Source: RZYX01 sp036654375
GTDB taxonomy: Bacteria > Bacillota > Clostridia > Oscillospirales > Acutalibacteraceae
Direction of reading: 5' to 3'
DNA length: 64,000 nucleotides
Assembly: GCA_036654375.1 (NCBI GenBank)
Contig: JAVVSD010000010.1
Span: forward strand, 1-64,000
The notes under the pieces are model-generated. The model had not been told where the DNA came from. It was given only the letters and a program-made list of their open reading frames with translations, and searched no databases. Below are positions 25,234 through 34,960 of this stretch, one piece after another (the first letter of the stretch is position 1; every line of letters starts with the position of its first letter). The position numbers were made by a program, and so were the translations under genes.

Positions 25234-26120
25234 TGAGAGAGTTTAGAGAACCTCAAATTTCAGATATGACCAGAATCAAAAGCATTCTTTCGCAAACAAG
25301 GCAGGTAGTGTGTGAGTTTTGCTTTGGCAATATTTTTATTTGGAGTCCAATTTATGGGAGCGAAATTTCAATGTGCCAGCACTTTTTTATCTGCCGTTCA
25401 ACAGACGATAAGCCATCATACTCTATACCAAAAGGCGATGGAGATTATATTCACTGCGTTGAAGCTCTTTTGGAAGAGGCAAATTCCCAAGGCAACAACT
25501 TGGAGTTATATGCAATTACCGAGAGTGAAAAGGATATGCTTGAGAGGCTAATGCCGAGCAAATTTAGGTTTATTGAGAGCAGGCACAACTTTGATTATGT
25601 CTATTCTGTTGAGGAGCTTGCAACACTTCCGGGCAAAAAATTTCATTCAAAAAGAAACCACATCTCCAATTTTGAGAAGACTTATGATTGGAGCTATGAA
25701 GAGATAAATAAAGAGAATATGCAGGAATGTATTGAAATGAATCGCAAGTGGGAAGCAGAAAATAAAATGCGAAACCCAGATGGAATGAACAAAGAGGAGC
25801 TGGCAATTATAAGGGCGTTTGATAATTTTGATGAGCTTGGCTTCAAGGGCGGTCTGATAAGGGCAAATGGAGAAGTAGTTGCCTATACAATGGGAGAACG
25901 GCTAAACGACAATACTTTTTGCACCCATATTGAAAAAGCATTTGCAGATATAAGAGGTGCGTATCCAATAATAAACAGAGAGTTTGCAAAAAACACTCTC
26001 ACAGAATATGAATTTGTAAATAGAGAAGAAGATATGGGAATAGAAGGGCTTCGCAAGGCAAAGCTTTCATACAATCCAGTTTATCTTGTTTCAAAATATA
26101 GAGCAGTATATGAGGGATAA
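25233..26120 (+). CDS. DUF2156 / LPG_synthase C-terminal-like acyltransferase
   Basis: A 295-residue protein of the DUF2156 type, related to the C-terminal aminoacyl-transferase domain of MprF (LPG synthase) and to the double GNAT fold. FHSKRNHISNFEK (about 136-148) is the characteristic KRN.I..F segment, followed by GLIRANGEVVAYTMGERL, FCTHIEKAFADIRGAYPIINREFAK and an EDMGIEGLRKAKLSYNPVYLVSKY ending. No membrane spans are present, so it is a soluble enzyme and not a full MprF. The substrate is unknown. The start overlaps the stop of the kinase gene (TAATG), pointing to coupled translation. Confidence 0.85.
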   Translation: MREFREPQISDMTRIKSILSQTRQVVCEFCFGNIFIWSPIYGSEISMCQHFFICRSTDDKPSYSIPKGDGDYIHCVEALLEEANSQGNNLELYAITESEKDMLERLMPSKFRFIESRHNFDYVYSVEELATLPGKKFHSKRNHISNFEKTYDWSYEEINKENMQECIEMNRKWEAENKMRNPDGMNKEELAIIRAFDNFDELGFKGGLIRANGEVVAYTMGERLNDNTFCTHIEKAFADIRGAYPIINREFAKNTLTEYEFVNREEDMGIEGLRKAKLSYNPVYLVSKYRAVYEG

Positions 26121-26123
26121 TTA

Positions 26124-26972
26124 ATGGTTGATTTTGCAACTCAAAATGATTATGAAGATATTGCAAAAGTTTGGCGTATCAGCTTTTCCGATACGGACAG
26201 TTATATAAAACAATTCTGGGACGCAATGTTTAAACCTGAAAACACATTGGTATATCGTGTGGAGGGTGTGGCTGTTGCAATGTATTTTTTCCTTGAATCA
26301 CAAACAGTAATTAAGGGAAGATGTTACAGTACTTACTACCTTTATGCTGCGGCAACTTTGCCAAAGTACAGGGGCAGAGGATATATGGCACAACTCATAG
26401 AAAAAGGAATTGAAGTTGCACAGGAAAGAAAAGTTGACTTTATTGTTCTTGTCCCAGCAGAGGATTATCTGTTTGACTATTACGCAAAGTTTGGGTTTGC
26501 CACTAAGTTTAACAAAAAAAGTGTTACCCTAACCAGAAAGCAGCTTTTTTCTGTTATGCAAAAGTCAGAAGAGAGCAATGAAACAGATTTATTTAAGATA
26601 AGACAGGTTGCACTTGCACCCTATGATTTTCTAAACTGGGGTTCAGACGCATTAAATTATGCCGCAAAAGAACATATCTATACCCATGGCTCAATGGTAA
26701 AGACACAAAACGGATATGCAATGTACACAAAGGGTAAGGATACTTTGTATATTAAAGAGCTTTGTTCAATGGGTAACATTGGAGAGATTTTTTATCTTCT
26801 ATTGAAACGGGAAGATGCAAAGCACTTTGTACTTAACTTACCAGTAGCTTTTCCAATGTCAACGGAGGACACAAAGGTTATAAATGTTGGAATGATAAGA
26901 CCAATTAATGAAAATGCAAAAAATGCGTCTTTAAAAATGAAAGATGCTTTTATTGGACTATCTTTGGGATAA
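26124..26972 (+). CDS. GNAT-family N-acetyltransferase
   Basis: A 282-residue protein with an N-terminal GNAT fold. TYYLYAAATLPKYRGRGYMAQLIEKGIEVA (about 75-104) holds the acetyl-CoA loop RGRGYM, and DYYAKFGF (about 122-129) is the usual terminal strand-helix. The C-terminal 130 residues may form a second, degenerate GNAT or SCP2-like part as in the Eis type; this is inference. No substrate can be named. It starts 4 bases after the DUF2156 gene, within the kinase-led operon. Confidence 0.85.
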   Translation: MVDFATQNDYEDIAKVWRISFSDTDSYIKQFWDAMFKPENTLVYRVEGVAVAMYFFLESQTVIKGRCYSTYYLYAAATLPKYRGRGYMAQLIEKGIEVAQERKVDFIVLVPAEDYLFDYYAKFGFATKFNKKSVTLTRKQLFSVMQKSEESNETDLFKIRQVALAPYDFLNWGSDALNYAAKEHIYTHGSMVKTQNGYAMYTKGKDTLYIKELCSMGNIGEIFYLLLKREDAKHFVLNLPVAFPMSTEDTKVINVGMIRPINENAKNASLKMKDAFIGLSLG

Positions 26973-26987
26973 AGGATTGATGATAGA

Positions 26988-27530
26988 TTGATATATATGT
27001 TTATTGCACAGGGATTTGAAGAAACAGAGGCAATAGCAACAGCAGATGTCTTGCTTCGTGCAGGGCTTAAGCTTAAAACAGTTGGAATAGGCAAAGTAAT
27101 CATAACTGGCTCACATGGACTTAAAATTGAGTGTGATGTCTGCGACACAGATATAAGTATAAGCGATGATATTGATGCAATTGTTCTTCCGGGTGGAATG
27201 CCGGGAACAAACAACCTGCAAAATTCACAGATTGTTATGAAGTTTTTGGATTTTGCTGCAAAAAACAATATACTGATATGTGCAATATGTGCCGCACCAA
27301 AAATTCTTGGGTCGGCAGGATTGCTAAAAGGTAAAAAAGCAGTTTGTTATCCTGGATTTGAAGGTGAGCTTGAAGGGGCAATACTTCAAAACACAGCAGT
27401 ATGCACCGATGAAAATATAATAACGGCAAAGTGTGCCGGAGTTGCGATTGACTTTGGACTTGAAATTGTTGAGGCGTTAATAGGCAAAGGAAAATCTGTT
27501 TCTATTAGGGAGTCAATGCAATGCAAGTAG
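26988..27530 (+). CDS. DJ-1/PfpI family protein (YajL-like)
   Basis: A 180-residue DJ-1 superfamily protein, probably of the DJ-1/YajL/ThiJ branch. GFEETEAIATADVLLRAG (8-25) contains the conserved Glu of the active site, VLPGGMPG (about 65-72) is the family glycine loop, and ICAICAAPKILG (about 96-107) has the nucleophile-elbow cysteine. Bacterial members have been linked to oxidative or carbonyl stress protection, but the exact activity is disputed. A TTG start at 26988 puts the family strand at the N terminus; ATG 26997 is the alternative. It overlaps the next gene by 10 bases. Confidence 0.9.
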   Translation: MIYMFIAQGFEETEAIATADVLLRAGLKLKTVGIGKVIITGSHGLKIECDVCDTDISISDDIDAIVLPGGMPGTNNLQNSQIVMKFLDFAAKNNILICAICAAPKILGSAGLLKGKKAVCYPGFEGELEGAILQNTAVCTDENIITAKCAGVAIDFGLEIVEALIGKGKSVSIRESMQCK

Positions 27531-28105
27531 TAGATATTAGGGAAGAGAAGAAGCGAATGCGTCAGCATTACAAATCATTAAGAGATAATCTCTCTTTAGA
27601 TGAAAAAGATATTCTGGATGAAAAGCTTTTGCGAAAGGTTACTCAGCTTTGGTCATACAGAGAGGAGAATCTTTTGATTACCTATGTATCTACGGGGTCA
27701 GAAGTTGACACACGAGAATTGATAAAGTTTGCACTTGCAGATGGCAAAAAAGTTGCAGTACCACGTTGTATTGAAAACACAAGGGACATGGAGTTTTACC
27801 TTATAAAATCATTTGATGATTTAGCACCTGGAAGTTTTGGAGTTATGGAACCCGTAAAGGAAAAATGCGAACTTCTTGAAGACTATTCAAACGGTGTATG
27901 CCTTGTACCTGCAATTGCATTTGACAAAAAAGGATACCGACTTGGATATGGAAAAGGATATTATGACAGATTCCTTAGCAGATATAGCGGAAGGGTTTTG
28001 GGCATTTGCTATTCATCATGTATTTGCAGCTCACTTCCACATGGCAGATTTGACAGAAAGGTTGCTTCAATAGTAACTGAAAAAAGAATAATAACTACAA
28101 CATAA
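27521..28105 (+). CDS. 5-formyltetrahydrofolate cyclo-ligase
   Basis: A 194-residue enzyme converting 5-formyl-THF to 5,10-methenyl-THF with ATP, returning a stored folate to use. Visible: the N-terminal REEKKRMRQHYKSLRDNLS, YVSTGSEVDT (about 49-58) near the folate site, and the C-terminal GYGKGYYDRFL (about 143-153), the family ATP/phosphate signature. Length is normal. Its place in a cluster with ThyX and a dTMP kinase ties it to one-carbon and thymidylate supply. It overlaps the DJ-1 gene by 10 bases. Confidence 0.94.
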   Translation: MQVVDIREEKKRMRQHYKSLRDNLSLDEKDILDEKLLRKVTQLWSYREENLLITYVSTGSEVDTRELIKFALADGKKVAVPRCIENTRDMEFYLIKSFDDLAPGSFGVMEPVKEKCELLEDYSNGVCLVPAIAFDKKGYRLGYGKGYYDRFLSRYSGRVLGICYSSCICSSLPHGRFDRKVASIVTEKRIITTT

Positions 28106-28152
28106 AATTGAATTAATATAAAGCGTAATTAACATAATATGGAGGATTGTTG

Positions 28153-29631
28153 ATGAACAATAACGACAACGGGAAAGGGCTTGGCTCAAATGAAGAATTT
28201 GAAGAGCTGTTAAGGCGATATGCAGTGATTAACTCTGATGACGAACCAGAAAAAAAGCCTGCTCCGAACGCAGCAAAACAGCAACGAGAAAAATTCAATC
28301 TTTCAATATCATTTGATGACGACTTTAAAGACACAGGCTCAAAGTCGCCTAAAAAGCGTAACAAACATATTGACATGGAAAATGAGCAGAGATACAAGGG
28401 CGAAGTTTATTTTTCGTCAAAATCAAGGAATAATAACGAGCAACCCAATGCTAATAATTTGAACAACAATATAAAACAATCTCAAAGTCAAAGACAACCA
28501 TCTCAAAGTCGACCAGCTAACAACAGAAAACCAGGCGCAAGAGTAAGAAATGCACAGGACAAAAAAGTAATAATGATTTATATAGGTATTATTGTTACAA
28601 TTTCAATTTGCCTTTCGGCATGGTCAATGTCGTGCATTAATGATGTTTTTGCATTTAACAGGGACAATGAAGTTATTAGCGTAACAATCCCAAAGGAGGC
28701 AACAACAGGTAAAATAATTGGAATTTTACACGATAACAAGCTTATAAAAAACAGCCTTTTTTGCAGATTTTTTATGAATTTAACGCTTGGTATGCGTGAT
28801 GTTGAGCCAAAGTATCTTCCAGGAGTTTATTATGTTAGACCTGACATGGGGGTTGAAAAGATGCTCACAGAGTTTCAGGAAACAAAGCAGGCAAAAACAG
28901 TCACAGTTTCTTTCCCAGAGGGGTGGACGGTTGATAAAATGGCAGAAAGATTAATGAAAAACGGAGTTTGTACAGAGCAGGCGTTTTACGAAAATCTTGA
29001 GCAGGCAATGTTTGACTATAAATTTGTTAAAGAGGTTAAAGGCAAAAAAGACAGATATCACAATCTTGAAGGATACCTTTATCCATCAACATATGAATTC
29101 TTTGTTGGAGAAAACCCAAGCAGCGTAATCGATAAAATGCTTAAAAAATTCAAGGTGGAGTGGACACCTGAATATGATGCAAGGGCAAAAGAACTCGGAA
29201 TGACGGTTGATGAGGTCATAACGCTTGCTTCAATAATCCAAAAAGAAGCAGGTTTCCAAGACCAGATGAAAAACATCTCATCAGTATTTCATAACAGGCT
29301 TAAAAACCCAGCAAACTTCCCGTCACTTCAAAGTGATGCAACTGCGAGCTATGTTACAAATTGCATTAGATATGGAATAAATTCATCAGAGTATGATTCA
29401 TATTTGTACAGATATAACACATACAACCTTAAAGGGCTTCCCGCAGGTGCAATATGCAATCCTGGTGCAAAGGCAATAGAAGCAGCACTTTATCCAGCAC
29501 AAACTGACTATTACTATTTCTGTCATAACACAGAAACAAAAGAAATATATCTTGCAAAAACAATCACGGAGCATAACAGCAACAAAATAAAAGCGGAGCT
29601 TACGCCAGCAGAAGATACTAAAGGAGATTGA
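28153..29631 (+). CDS. mltG: Endolytic murein transglycosylase MltG
   Basis: A 492-residue YceG/MltG protein that cuts nascent glycan strands at the membrane and so sets their length. A long, polar cytoplasmic N terminus (about 1-140, rich in Asn, Gln and Lys) is followed by one membrane span (about 144-165), a LysM-like region (EVISVTIPKEATTGKIIGIL) and the lytic domain, with NLEGYLYPSTYEF and the catalytic Glu in LASIIQKEAGF. ATG 28153 is chosen, 7 bases after GGAGG. The N-terminal extension is longer than in E. coli, as is usual in Firmicutes. Confidence 0.94.
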   Translation: MNNNDNGKGLGSNEEFEELLRRYAVINSDDEPEKKPAPNAAKQQREKFNLSISFDDDFKDTGSKSPKKRNKHIDMENEQRYKGEVYFSSKSRNNNEQPNANNLNNNIKQSQSQRQPSQSRPANNRKPGARVRNAQDKKVIMIYIGIIVTISICLSAWSMSCINDVFAFNRDNEVISVTIPKEATTGKIIGILHDNKLIKNSLFCRFFMNLTLGMRDVEPKYLPGVYYVRPDMGVEKMLTEFQETKQAKTVTVSFPEGWTVDKMAERLMKNGVCTEQAFYENLEQAMFDYKFVKEVKGKKDRYHNLEGYLYPSTYEFFVGENPSSVIDKMLKKFKVEWTPEYDARAKELGMTVDEVITLASIIQKEAGFQDQMKNISSVFHNRLKNPANFPSLQSDATASYVTNCIRYGINSSEYDSYLYRYNTYNLKGLPAGAICNPGAKAIEAALYPAQTDYYYFCHNTETKEIYLAKTITEHNSNKIKAELTPAEDTKGD

Positions 29632-29636
29632 GCATT

Positions 29637-30875
29637 TTGAGTGACAAGTTAAAAACAGTAGTTCCAGAATTGCTTGCTCCAGCAGGTGACGAAGAAAGGC
29701 TGGCATCGGCATTGCAATATGGAGCTGATGCGGTATATCTTGGTGGAACAGCGTTTGGAATGCGTGCGGCGCCAGGAAACTTTAACGGTGAACAGCTTAA
29801 AAATGCAGTACAGCTTTGCCACAGCAAGGGTGTAAAAGTCTACCTAACTTGCAATACATTGCCAAGAAACGATGAGCTTGCTGGTTTGCCACAGTTTTTA
29901 GAGTATTCACAGGAATGTGGAGTTGACGCACTGATAATTGCTGATATCGGCGTTTTATCAATGGCAAAAAAATATGCGCCAAAGGTTGAAATTCATATTT
30001 CAACACAGGCAGGCATAGTAAATTATGAAACAGCTAACGCCTTTTACAATATGGGAGCAACAAGAATTGTAACGGCTCGTGAAATATCAATGAATGACAT
30101 TGCAGAAATAAGGGCAAAGACACCAAAGAAACTTGAAATAGAGTGTTTTGTGCATGGGGCAATGTGCGTTTCATTTTCAGGAAGATGCCTGCTTTCAAAT
30201 TATCTTACAGGAAGAGATTCAAACAGGGGTGATTGCGCTCAGCCATGTCGCTGGAAATATCACTTAGTGGAAGAAAAAAGACCTGGAGAGTATTATGAAA
30301 TATCAGATGATGAAAATGGAACATACATTATGAATGCTCGTGATATGTGTATGATAGAGCATATTCCAGAACTTGTTAAAGCTGGCGTTTCCAGCTTTAA
30401 ACTGGAGGGCAGAGCAAAGTCGGCATATTATACAGCAGCTGTAACAAATGCTTACAGGGCGGCCATTGACGGATATCTTAAAAATCCATCACCAGACTAT
30501 AAACCCGAAAAGTGGATAGTTGATGAAATGGTAAAAGTCAGTTACAGGGATTATTGTACTGGCTTTTATTTTGGACACCCACGAAATAACGCCAATGTTT
30601 TCTATGATGGCATATATAAGCGTGAGTGGGACCTTATAGCAAATGTAATTTCAAGCGACTCAAAGCGATTAACCGTTGAGCAACGCAATAAGTTTTCTGA
30701 AGGAGATGAGCTTGAAGTGCTTTCTCCAAACAAAAAGCCTTTTATAATTAAAGCAGAGGACTTAAGAGATGAAAATGGCGAAAAGATAGAATCTGCACCA
30801 CATCCAATGAGGACAGTTTCTTTCCTTTGTGAGCATAATATTGAACGGGGTTCTTTGCTTAGAAGAGAAAAGTAA
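29637..30875 (+). CDS. U32 family peptidase-like protein (RlhA/TrhP-like)
   Basis: A 412-residue member of the U32 family. PELLAPAGDEERLASALQYGADAVYLGG near the N terminus, EIHISTQAGIVNYETA, ELECFVHGAMCVSFSGRCLLSNYLTGRDSNRGDCAQPCRW-type cysteine region and SFKLEGRAKSAYYTAAV are the family blocks. Family members RlhA and TrhP are needed for hydroxylation of 23S rRNA or tRNA, while older reports describe collagenase activity; I favour an RNA-modification role by similarity of the Cys pattern. TTG 29637 lies 10 bases after AAGGAG; the TTG at 29628 would sit too close to it. Confidence 0.88.
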   Translation: MSDKLKTVVPELLAPAGDEERLASALQYGADAVYLGGTAFGMRAAPGNFNGEQLKNAVQLCHSKGVKVYLTCNTLPRNDELAGLPQFLEYSQECGVDALIIADIGVLSMAKKYAPKVEIHISTQAGIVNYETANAFYNMGATRIVTAREISMNDIAEIRAKTPKKLEIECFVHGAMCVSFSGRCLLSNYLTGRDSNRGDCAQPCRWKYHLVEEKRPGEYYEISDDENGTYIMNARDMCMIEHIPELVKAGVSSFKLEGRAKSAYYTAAVTNAYRAAIDGYLKNPSPDYKPEKWIVDEMVKVSYRDYCTGFYFGHPRNNANVFYDGIYKREWDLIANVISSDSKRLTVEQRNKFSEGDELEVLSPNKKPFIIKAEDLRDENGEKIESAPHPMRTVSFLCEHNIERGSLLRREK

Positions 30876-30922
30876 AGGGTTTTTTATTTTTATGTCGTAT
30901 AACATTAATAGGGGGTGTTTAT

Positions 30923-31918
30923 GTGGAAAGCATAAGAGAACGCACATTGCAAATAGAAGAAGCAATGCTTTCGGACAAAGCAATGCTGTGTAAAAACTCA
31001 AAAGGTAGGCGAGTGCAGGAGGAAGAGTGTGAAATTCGCACAGCATTCCAAAGGGATAGAGATAGAATTCTTCATTGCAATGCCTTTAGTCGCCTAAAGC
31101 ATAAAACACAGGTTTTTCTTTCACCTCAGGGTGACCACTACAGAACAAGACTTACACACACCCTTGAAGTTTCACAAATAGCAAGGACAATAGCAAGAGG
31201 GCTAAGGCTTAACGAGGATTTAACAGAGGCAATTGCGCTTGGACATGATTTGGGACATACTCCATTTGGCCACGCAGGAGAGAGAGCGCTTAATTCAGTT
31301 TATCCAGGTGGGTTTAAGCACTATGAGCAAAGCCTTAGAGTTGTTGAGCTTCTTGAAAAAAACGGCAATGGTCTTAATCTTACATATGAAGTACGAAATG
31401 GAATTTTGTGTCACACAACAGGCACACCGGCACAGACAATGGAGGGCAGACTTGTAAAGCTTTCAGACAAAATAGCATATATCAATCACGATATTGATGA
31501 TGCAATTCGTGGAGGCATCTTTGAAGAAAGTCAGATACCTAAAAGTATGACAAGTGTTTTGGGTGATAAAAAGAGTGCAAGAATATCCACGCTTGTACTG
31601 TCAACAATACAAAACAGTGCAGACGATATAAAAATGTCAGATGAAGTGCAACAAGCATTTGATGAGCTACATTCTTATATGTATGCCAATGTATATAGAA
31701 ACCCTGTTTGCAAAGGTGAAGAGGGTAAGGCAATCAATATTCTTCAGCGAATGTATATATACTTTAAAGATAATCCTGAGCATATGCCAGAGGAATACAG
31801 GATTATTTGTGAAAATGAAGGTCCCGAAAGAGCATCTTGCGATTATATCGCCGGAATGTCAGATAGATATGCACTTTCAGTTTTTCATGAATTATTTGTT
31901 CCAGAATCATGGGCATAG
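30923..31918 (+). CDS. dGTP triphosphohydrolase-like HD protein
   Basis: A 331-residue HD-domain protein of the dGTPase family, which removes triphosphate from dGTP (and, in some members, other dNTPs) and so limits dNTP pools. RTRLTHTLEVSQIARTIARGL (about 73-93) gives the first His, AIALGHDLGHTPFGHAGE (about 104-121) the HD pair, and KIAYINHDIDDAIR the distal Asp. GTG 30923 follows GGGGGTG; the ATG two bases earlier is closed at once by a stop. It heads the classical dGTPase-dnaG-rpoD group in Clostridia. Confidence 0.92.
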   Translation: MESIRERTLQIEEAMLSDKAMLCKNSKGRRVQEEECEIRTAFQRDRDRILHCNAFSRLKHKTQVFLSPQGDHYRTRLTHTLEVSQIARTIARGLRLNEDLTEAIALGHDLGHTPFGHAGERALNSVYPGGFKHYEQSLRVVELLEKNGNGLNLTYEVRNGILCHTTGTPAQTMEGRLVKLSDKIAYINHDIDDAIRGGIFEESQIPKSMTSVLGDKKSARISTLVLSTIQNSADDIKMSDEVQQAFDELHSYMYANVYRNPVCKGEEGKAINILQRMYIYFKDNPEHMPEEYRIICENEGPERASCDYIAGMSDRYALSVFHELFVPESWA

Positions 31919-31960
31919 GCAATAAGTGATTTATGGCATAAAATAAGGGGAGTGAAACAA

Positions 31961-33712
31961 TTGGCAATAAGTGAAGATTTTTTAAACGAAGTTAGGCTGC
32001 GAACTGATATTGATGAACTTATTGGTCAATATGTTGAGCTTAAAAGGCAAGGGAGGCTTGCAAAAGCACTTTGCCCTTTTCACAGCGAAAAGACACCGTC
32101 CTTTACAGTGTATTCGGACACCCAGTCATACTATTGTTTTGGCTGTGGCAAGGGTGGGGATGCAATCACTTTTGTAAGAGAAATCGAAAACTTGGATTAT
32201 CTTGAAGCAGTTAAGATGCTTGCTGAAAAGGCAGGGCTTAATATGCCAGATGATAATTATGATGATACAATCAACAAAAAGCGTCGCAGAATGATTGAAA
32301 TAAATAAAGAAGCAGCGCGCTTTTTTCACAATTATATGCTTAGTCAAAAGGGCAAGGAGGGACTTGACTATTATCTTTCGCGTGGACTGACAATGCAGAC
32401 AATCCGCCACTTCGGTCTTGGATATGCACCAAATGATTGGCACGAGCTTTTAAATTATATGGCTCAAAAGGGTTATTCAAAAAGTGAGCTTGTTGAAGCG
32501 GATCTTGCCAAAAAAAGCACTAAGGGTGACAAAATCAATTATTATGATAATTTCAGGCACAGAGCAATAGTCCCAATAATTGACTTAAGAGGCAATATTA
32601 TTGCGTTTGGTGGAAGAGTGCTTGATGACTCAAAGCCTAAATATGTAAACACTTCAGACACATTGATATACAAAAAGAGCCAAGCCTTATTTGCACTTAA
32701 CTTTGCAAAAAACGGAAATGCAAGAAAGCTTATTCTTGCAGAGGGATACATGGATGTTATCTCTTTGCATCAGGCTGGATTTACAAATTCTGTTGCAGGT
32801 CTTGGCACAGCACTGACAGACGAGCAGGTCCGTCTGGTATCTCGATATTGTGAAGAGGTGGTTCTTGCATATGATTCTGATGAGGCGGGTAAAAAAGCAA
32901 TGCAAAAGGCAATTTCAAAGTTTGAAAAAACAGGACTACGCATAAGAACACTCAAACTTGAAGGTGGCAAAGACCCAGATGAGATTATAAAAAAGTTTGG
33001 CCCAGAGCGTTTTAAAACACTTGTTGAAGGTGCGGCGAACGAAATTGAATATAAATTGCTCGAAAAGCGGGTACAATATGATATTGGAACCTCTGATGGC
33101 AAAATGAACTTTCTCAAAGATGCAGCAGTTATACTTTCACAGCTTGGACCGATTGAGCGGGACATATATGCGTCACGACTTTCGCAGGAACTTGAAGTGA
33201 ACAAAGAAGCAATTGTGCTTCAAATATCGCAGATTGAAAGGAAAGAACGCAAAAAATCTCAAAGAGTTGATTTTGGACAGCTAAAAAATCAAATCGTTCA
33301 GACAAAGGATTCAGTAAATCCTGAGCGTCCTGGGAACATTAAAGCTGCAAAAGCAGAGGAAATTCTTATCTCATCGCTAATGGCAAATCCAGACTTTCTT
33401 AAAAAGATTGAGGAAAAAGTTACATTAGATGATTTTGTAACAGAATTTAATCGACGAGTATTTGAGAAAATATCGCAGAGAATATCAAATGGTCTGCCAA
33501 TTGATGCCATGTTCCTTTCAAATGATTTTTCACCGCAGGAAATGAGCAGAATAGTAAAGCTTGGCATTCAGTCACAAAATATTAGCAATACCATCGCGGA
33601 ATGTGATGATTGTATAAAAGTCTTAAAGCAAGAAAAAAATAACAATAAGGACATAGACCCAACTGCTTTAAGTAATGATGAGTTTATAAAGCTATTTAAC
33701 AAAAATACATAG
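31961..33712 (+). CDS. dnaG: DNA primase
   Basis: A 583-residue primase that makes RNA primers for replication. The zinc-binding domain has CPFH (Cys38, His41) and CFGC (Cys59, Cys62). The RNA polymerase domain includes the AFGGRVLDDSKPKYVNT and YKKSQALFAL segments, and the TOPRIM part shows LAEGYMDVISLHQAG and VVLAYDSDEAGKKA with the catalytic acidic residues. The C-terminal helicase-binding region is present. TTG 31961 is chosen, 10 bases after AAGGGG; the GTG at 31952 is too close to that site. Confidence 0.95.
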   Translation: MAISEDFLNEVRLRTDIDELIGQYVELKRQGRLAKALCPFHSEKTPSFTVYSDTQSYYCFGCGKGGDAITFVREIENLDYLEAVKMLAEKAGLNMPDDNYDDTINKKRRRMIEINKEAARFFHNYMLSQKGKEGLDYYLSRGLTMQTIRHFGLGYAPNDWHELLNYMAQKGYSKSELVEADLAKKSTKGDKINYYDNFRHRAIVPIIDLRGNIIAFGGRVLDDSKPKYVNTSDTLIYKKSQALFALNFAKNGNARKLILAEGYMDVISLHQAGFTNSVAGLGTALTDEQVRLVSRYCEEVVLAYDSDEAGKKAMQKAISKFEKTGLRIRTLKLEGGKDPDEIIKKFGPERFKTLVEGAANEIEYKLLEKRVQYDIGTSDGKMNFLKDAAVILSQLGPIERDIYASRLSQELEVNKEAIVLQISQIERKERKKSQRVDFGQLKNQIVQTKDSVNPERPGNIKAAKAEEILISSLMANPDFLKKIEEKVTLDDFVTEFNRRVFEKISQRISNGLPIDAMFLSNDFSPQEMSRIVKLGIQSQNISNTIAECDDCIKVLKQEKNNNKDIDPTALSNDEFIKLFNKNT

Positions 33713-33737
33713 GATGTGTAGAGGGAGAATACAGAGT

Positions 33738-34832
33738 ATGGAAATAACTGAAAAGAAGTCAGCGATAAAAGTATTGCTTGACAAAGGAAAGGTAAGTGGC
33801 CGATTAACTACCAATGAAATTGACATGGCTATCGTGGAAATGGATTTGGATATCGAAGAGCTTGACAAACTCTATGACACTATCGAGAGTAACAACATCG
33901 AAATAATTGATGACCTTGGCGAAGCCGCACTTGAAAACTTGAGCTTTGATATTGAGATGCCAAAGGGTGCTGAACTCAGTGCCGTTGAAACCTCGAAAAA
34001 TATTGCAATGGATGACCCTGTAAAGGTCTATCTAAAAGAGATAGGAAGAGTTCCACTTCTTACACCAGAAGAGGAAATTGAGCTTGCAATACGCATAGCA
34101 GATAGCGATGAGCGTGCAAAGCAAAGGCTTGCAGAGGCAAATCTTCGTCTTGTTGTCAGCATTGCAAAGAGATATGTGGGAAGAGGTATGCAGTTCCTTG
34201 ATTTAATTCAGGAAGGAAATTTGGGACTTATCAAAGCTGTTGATAAATTTGATTATACAAAAGGATTTAAATTTTCAACTTATGCAACATGGTGGATAAG
34301 ACAAGCTATTACAAGAGCAATAGCAGACCAGGCAAGAACAATCAGAATACCTGTTCATATGGTTGAAACAATCAATAAAGTCAAAAAGACAAACAGCCTT
34401 CTTTTACACAAAAACGGAAGAGATCCAACAGCAGAGGAAATAGCACTTGAAATTGAAATGCCTGTTGAGAAGGTTCGTGAAATTTTAAGAGTTGCACAGG
34501 AACCTGTTTCGCTTGAAACGCCAATAGGAGAGGAAGAAGATAGCCATCTTGGTGACTTCATTCCTGATGATGATGCACTTGCACCGGCAGATGCAGCTTC
34601 AATGCTTCTTCTTAAAGAGCAGCTTGGCGATGTACTTAAAACTCTTACGCCAAGAGAAGAAAAGGTTTTGTCACTTCGTTTTGGATTGGAAGATGGACAC
34701 CCAAGAACCCTTGAAGAAGTAGGCAAGGAATTTAATGTTACTCGTGAGCGTATTCGTCAGATAGAGGCAAAGGCACTTAGAAAGCTTCGTCATCCAAGTC
34801 GCAGCAAGAAGCTAAAGGATTTTCTTGACTAA
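33738..34832 (+). CDS. rpoD: Primary RNA polymerase sigma factor
   Basis: A 364-residue group 1 sigma-70 factor (SigA). Region 1.1 is at about 1-80, region 1.2 begins DDPVKVYLKEIGRVPLLTPEEE, region 2 spans LRLVVSIAKRYVGRGMQFLDLIQEGN to FSTYATWWIRQAITRAIADQARTIRIPVHM (-10 recognition and melting), and region 4 ends with the helix-turn-helix TLEEVGKEFNVTRERIRQIEAKAL (-35 recognition). ATG 33738 follows AGAGGGAGA; the ATG at 33714 is an alternative that adds 8 residues. It is co-transcribed with dnaG, whose stop is 25 bases upstream, and a terminator follows. Confidence 0.97.
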   Translation: MEITEKKSAIKVLLDKGKVSGRLTTNEIDMAIVEMDLDIEELDKLYDTIESNNIEIIDDLGEAALENLSFDIEMPKGAELSAVETSKNIAMDDPVKVYLKEIGRVPLLTPEEEIELAIRIADSDERAKQRLAEANLRLVVSIAKRYVGRGMQFLDLIQEGNLGLIKAVDKFDYTKGFKFSTYATWWIRQAITRAIADQARTIRIPVHMVETINKVKKTNSLLLHKNGRDPTAEEIALEIEMPVEKVREILRVAQEPVSLETPIGEEEDSHLGDFIPDDDALAPADAASMLLLKEQLGDVLKTLTPREEKVLSLRFGLEDGHPRTLEEVGKEFNVTRERIRQIEAKALRKLRHPSRSKKLKDFLD

Positions 34833-34853
34833 TTTGTAATAAGATAAATACCA

Positions 34854-34887
34854 AAAATACGAGCGGATTAATATCTGCTCGTATTTT
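34854..34887 (+). terminator. Terminator after the sigma factor gene
   Basis: A 15-bp stem (34854-34868 with 34873-34887, one G-U pair), loop TAAT, and a T run at the 3' edge of the stem. Confidence 0.85.
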
Positions 34888-34960
34888 GTTAAGAGTTTGT
34901 TCATTGAAAAAATAGTTTTAATATGATAATATATAAAAAAGTTTTGAAAGGTAGATTAAG

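Noticed and set aside
33714..33737. Earlier ATG of the sigma factor gene
   Set aside because: It lies 1 base after the dnaG stop with no clear ribosome site, whereas AGAGGGAGA precedes ATG 33738; it remains possible but is less likely.
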